Shown: positions 61,678 through 64,000 of the stretch, piece after piece
How the letters are laid out: the number at the start of each line of letters is the position of its first letter
Numbering within the stretch: position 1 is the first letter of the stretch
NCBI GenBank assembly: GCA_016861165.1
Contig: BOKV01000016.1
Span: 38,641 to 102,640 of the forward strand
Length of the DNA: 64,000 bases
Origin: Alphaproteobacteria bacterium
Lineage (GTDB): Bacteria; Pseudomonadota; Alphaproteobacteria; Rhizobiales; Rhizobiaceae
Direction of reading: 5' to 3'
Made by a program: the position numbers and the translations under genes
Notes under the pieces: model-generated
What the model saw: the letters and a program-made list of their open reading frames with translations, nothing else
What the model was told of the DNA's origin: nothing
Database searches by the model: none

Positions 61678-62256
61678 TCAATCGGCGCGTGAGGCGGCAC
61701 CGGCGGGATCGATCCAGCCAATGTTGCCGTCCGGCCGGCGATAGACCACGTTGACCTGGCCGCTGGCCGCGTTCCTGAACACCACGACCGGCCGGTCGGT
61801 GAGGTCGAGCTGGAGCACAGCCTGGGCCACCGTCTGCGTGGCCACCGGCGTCAAGCTTTCCGCAATGATCACCGGGTTGAAGTCCTCGGGGATTTCCTCT
61901 TCCTGGGACGGCGCCTCGAACACCGAGTAGCTTGCCGGGGCGGCGACCGCCGGCCCGGAAGCATGATGGTCCTTGAGGCGCCGCTTGTAGCGGCGCAGCC
62001 GCTTCTCGATCTTGCCGGCGGCCTCGTCGAAACAGGCGGTCGCGTCGTGGCCTTTGGCCGCTGCCTGCAGAACGATGCCGGTGTCGAGATGAATTGTGCA
62101 GTCGCAGTCGAATCCGCTGCCGGATTTCTCGATCGTCACCTGGGCGGTGTGGCCGCCATCGAAGTACTTGCTCACCGCTTCGTCCATCCGGTCATGGATG
62201 CGCTGGCTGAGCGCTTCTCCGATGTTCATATGCTTGCCGGATATGCGTAGGCCCAT
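61678..62256 (-). CDS. hpf: Ribosome hibernation promoting factor, long form
   Basis: A 192-residue long HPF. The N-terminal domain (MGLRISGKHMNIGEALSQRIHDRMDEAVSKYFDG, FDEAAGKIEKRLRRYKRRLKDHH) binds the small ribosomal subunit. The C-terminal domain (LDLTDRPVVVFRNAASGQVNVVYRRPDGNIGWIDP) drives 100S dimer formation. It was formerly called sigma-54 modulation protein. ATG 62256 is chosen. It sits between rpoN and ptsN on the same strand, in the usual order. Confidence 0.95.
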   Translation of the reverse strand: MGLRISGKHMNIGEALSQRIHDRMDEAVSKYFDGGHTAQVTIEKSGSGFDCDCTIHLDTGIVLQAAAKGHDATACFDEAAGKIEKRLRRYKRRLKDHHASGPAVAAPASYSVFEAPSQEEEIPEDFNPVIIAESLTPVATQTVAQAVLQLDLTDRPVVVFRNAASGQVNVVYRRPDGNIGWIDPAGAASRAD

Positions 62257-62334
62257 CGGAAATTCGTACCCCTCAATCGGCTGCGGCCCGGCAGGCGAGG
62301 CCTGTGCAATATAGCCGACATCCCCTCGCCACAC

Positions 62335-62643
62335 TAACCCGACGGCACGTTTTGTAACAGCTTAATCAGTGGCGGCGTGACCGTGGCGTTCGGACCCGGA
62401 GGGTTTGCGTCGGCGGCCCAGACCGGCCGGACCGCGTCCCGGTCGGCCGATTCGGGCGGACCGTTCTGCCGGTCCGGCGCGGCCGGAATTGGGGGGCGCC
62501 GCGGCGCCGTCGGCGATCCTTTGCGGGTCTGCCAGACGACGGCGCGCTTCTATTGACTGCGCCCGCCAGTGTCAAGGGCGATTCGGGCGGGCGAGGGAAG
62601 GCGCTGGGAAGGCCGAAGGGAAGCACGGAAGGTCGTCGCTGGC
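62335..62643. other. Intergenic region between rpoN and hpf
   Basis: About 309 bases between two same-strand genes, counted from the hpf leader to the rpoN stop. It is rich in GGACCGGCC-like inverted stretches that may form a terminator or a processing structure. I see no convincing gene. The hpf promoter probably lies at its left end, where it is less GC-rich (ACGTTTTGTAACAGCTTAAT on the plus strand). Confidence 0.4.
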
Positions 62644-64000
62644 TCACGAAGCCTTGCGGTCGGGAAAAGCCCGCTTCTCGCGCCGGCGCTGGACCGAAGA
62701 GGGGATGCGCATCGACTCGCGGTACTTGGCGACCGTGCGCCGGGCGATCTCGATGCCGCCCTGGCGCAGCATGTCGACGAGCGCGTCGTCCGACAGCACG
62801 GCGTCCACGCTTTCGGCCTCGATGAGCTGGCGGATGCGGTGACGCACCGCCTCGGCCGAGTGCGCATCCTCGCCGCTGCTGGCCGGTATAGCGGCGGTGA
62901 AGAAATACTTCATCTCGAACAGGCCGCGATTGGTCAGCATGAACTTGTTGGAGGTGACGCGGCTGACCGTCGACTCGTGCATCGAGATGGCGTCGGCGAC
63001 GGTGCGCAGGTTGAGCGGACGCAGATGCTCGACGCCGAAGGCGAGGAACATGTCCTGCTGGCGGACGATCTCGGCGGCCACCTTGAGGATGGTATTGGCG
63101 CGCTGGTCGAGGCTCTTGGCGAGCCAGTTGGCATTGTTGAGGCAGTCGCTGATGAAGGTCTTGTCGGCCTCGCTGCGGCAGGAGCGGCTGACGCGGGCAT
63201 AGTATGTACGGTTGACCAGGACGCGCGGCAGCGTCTCGGGATTGAGCTCGACCGCCCAGCTGCCGTCCGGTCGCGCCGAGACGATGACGTCGGCAACCGC
63301 CGTCTGCACCGGGCCGGCCGCGAACCGGCTCCCCGGCCTCGGATCGAGCCGGCGGATTTCGCCGACCATCTCGGCGAGGTCGTCCTGGTCGACCCCGCAG
63401 CGGCGCATAAGCGTGGCGAAATCGCGGCGGGCGAGCAGGTCGAGATTGGCGATGAGCGCCTGCATGGCCGGATCGAGACGGTCGCGCTCGGCCAGCTGCA
63501 ACGACAGGCATTCGGCCAGGTCGCGGGCGCCGACGCCGCACGGATCGAAGCCCTGGATGCGTCTGAGCACCTGCTCGGCCCGCTCGACCGGCGCACCGAG
63601 CCGGGCGGCGATGTCGTCGAGCGGCTGGCGCAAATAGCCGTCGTCGTCGATCGCGCCGACAATCTCCTCGCCGATCAGGCGTTCGGCCGGGGAACGCAGG
63701 GCGAGCGCAAGCTGGGCACGCAGATATTCAAACAGCGTCGGCTCGGCGGCCACCATCGCCTCGAGGTCGCCGGCTTCACCGTTGCCGCCGCCCGGCAACC
63801 GGGCCGATTTCCACGGGTCGCCGGCGGAGACCTCCCCGCCGGGGTGCCCGCCCGGCGGGACCGGCGCGGCGACCTCGCCGTCGAACGCGTTCTCGAGCGT
63901 GGTGCCGAGTCGGGCCTCCATCGCCGCGGCACTGGTCTCAAACCGGCCGTCGAGCCACTCGGTGATGTCGGCGCCCTCGGCGGGTACCGGCTCGGCCGGC
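62644..64000 (-). CDS. rpoN: RNA polymerase sigma-54 factor (5' end outside)
   Basis: At least 451 residues of the sigma-54 factor are visible, with the N-terminus beyond the right edge. The frame runs on past the ORF-track start as PAEPVPAEGADITEWLDGRFETSAAA. The core-binding domain (LRAQLALALRSPAERLIGEEIVGAIDDDGYL) and the HTH region (LRTVADAISMHESTVSRVTSNKFMLTNRGLFEMKYFF) are present. The RpoN box ARRTVAKYRESMRIPSS, which reads the -24 element, is intact. It directs nitrogen and other sigma-54 promoters with enhancer-binding proteins. Confidence 0.96.
   Translation of the reverse strand, partial: PAEPVPAEGADITEWLDGRFETSAAAMEARLGTTLENAFDGEVAAPVPPGGHPGGEVSAGDPWKSARLPGGGNGEAGDLEAMVAAEPTLFEYLRAQLALALRSPAERLIGEEIVGAIDDDGYLRQPLDDIAARLGAPVERAEQVLRRIQGFDPCGVGARDLAECLSLQLAERDRLDPAMQALIANLDLLARRDFATLMRRCGVDQDDLAEMVGEIRRLDPRPGSRFAAGPVQTAVADVIVSARPDGSWAVELNPETLPRVLVNRTYYARVSRSCRSEADKTFISDCLNNANWLAKSLDQRANTILKVAAEIVRQQDMFLAFGVEHLRPLNLRTVADAISMHESTVSRVTSNKFMLTNRGLFEMKYFFTAAIPASSGEDAHSAEAVRHRIRQLIEAESVDAVLSDDALVDMLRQGGIEIARRTVAKYRESMRIPSSVQRRREKRAFPDRKAS

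Overview
This window is a gene-dense, high-GC stretch of chromosome from an alphaproteobacterium, most likely a Hyphomicrobiales (Rhizobiales) member near the Mesorhizobium/Phyllobacteriaceae group. The evidence is the cytochrome bc1 operon petABC, a RibB protein with a degenerate second domain, the DUF6101, DUF1150 and MmcB families, a rpoN-hpf-ptsN cluster, and dispersed repeats resembling rhizobial intergenic mosaic elements. I see no rRNA, tRNA, CRISPR array, prophage, insertion sequence or replication origin. Many starts are GTG or TTG, and the ORF track shows very long shadow ORFs that follow from the base composition.

Layout. 1-3.6 kb: end of ychF, a multi-pass membrane protein, an APC permease and a DM13 protein. 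3.7-6.5 kb: petC, petB, petA on the minus strand. 6.5-15 kb: a Uup-like ABC-F ATPase, an EamA and an MFS transporter, and two tandem ABC exporter half-transporters. 15-18 kb: trmL, a DUF5519 gene divergent from soxR, a VapBC-type toxin-antitoxin pair and small hypothetical genes. 18-24 kb: a periplasmic cyclic-nucleotide phosphodiesterase (cpdB), a small secreted basic peptide, pdxH, a lipoprotein and a DnaJ-like cochaperone. 23-32 kb: fabI, a histidine phosphatase, aroC, a brnTA toxin-antitoxin pair, ribB, a histone-deacetylase-like enzyme, xseB, a SCO protein and two RNA methyltransferases (tlyA, RlmD-like). 32-39 kb: an acyl-CoA dehydrogenase/enoyl-CoA hydratase pair, a threonylcarbamoyl-AMP synthase, a GlcD-like flavoprotein, DUF6101 and ubiA. 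40-53 kb: purD, a ComM/YifB ATPase, a hybrid histidine kinase, an OlsB-like acyltransferase, maeB, mutS and an adenosine kinase. 53-60 kb: an EI24 membrane protein, nth, DUF2244, an Ada-like methyltransferase, a lipoprotein hydrolase, mmcB and glcB. 60-64 kb: an ArsR regulator, hsp20-DUF1150, and ptsN, hpf and rpoN, the last running off the window.

Most of this is conserved housekeeping and I do not claim a wholly new system. The most interesting signals are regulatory or structural. The hsp20 gene has an RpoH-like promoter and a hairpin that hides its Shine-Dalgarno and ends at the start codon, so it is a candidate RNA thermometer. A SoxR box sits in a 19-bp-spaced promoter pointing at the DUF5519 gene. 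A 95-bp repeat occurs in three copies, and one copy encodes the C-terminal tail of PurD. Six 11-bp tandem repeats precede fabI. The brnTA pair lies between aroC and ribB and has a promoter that predicts a leaderless transcript.
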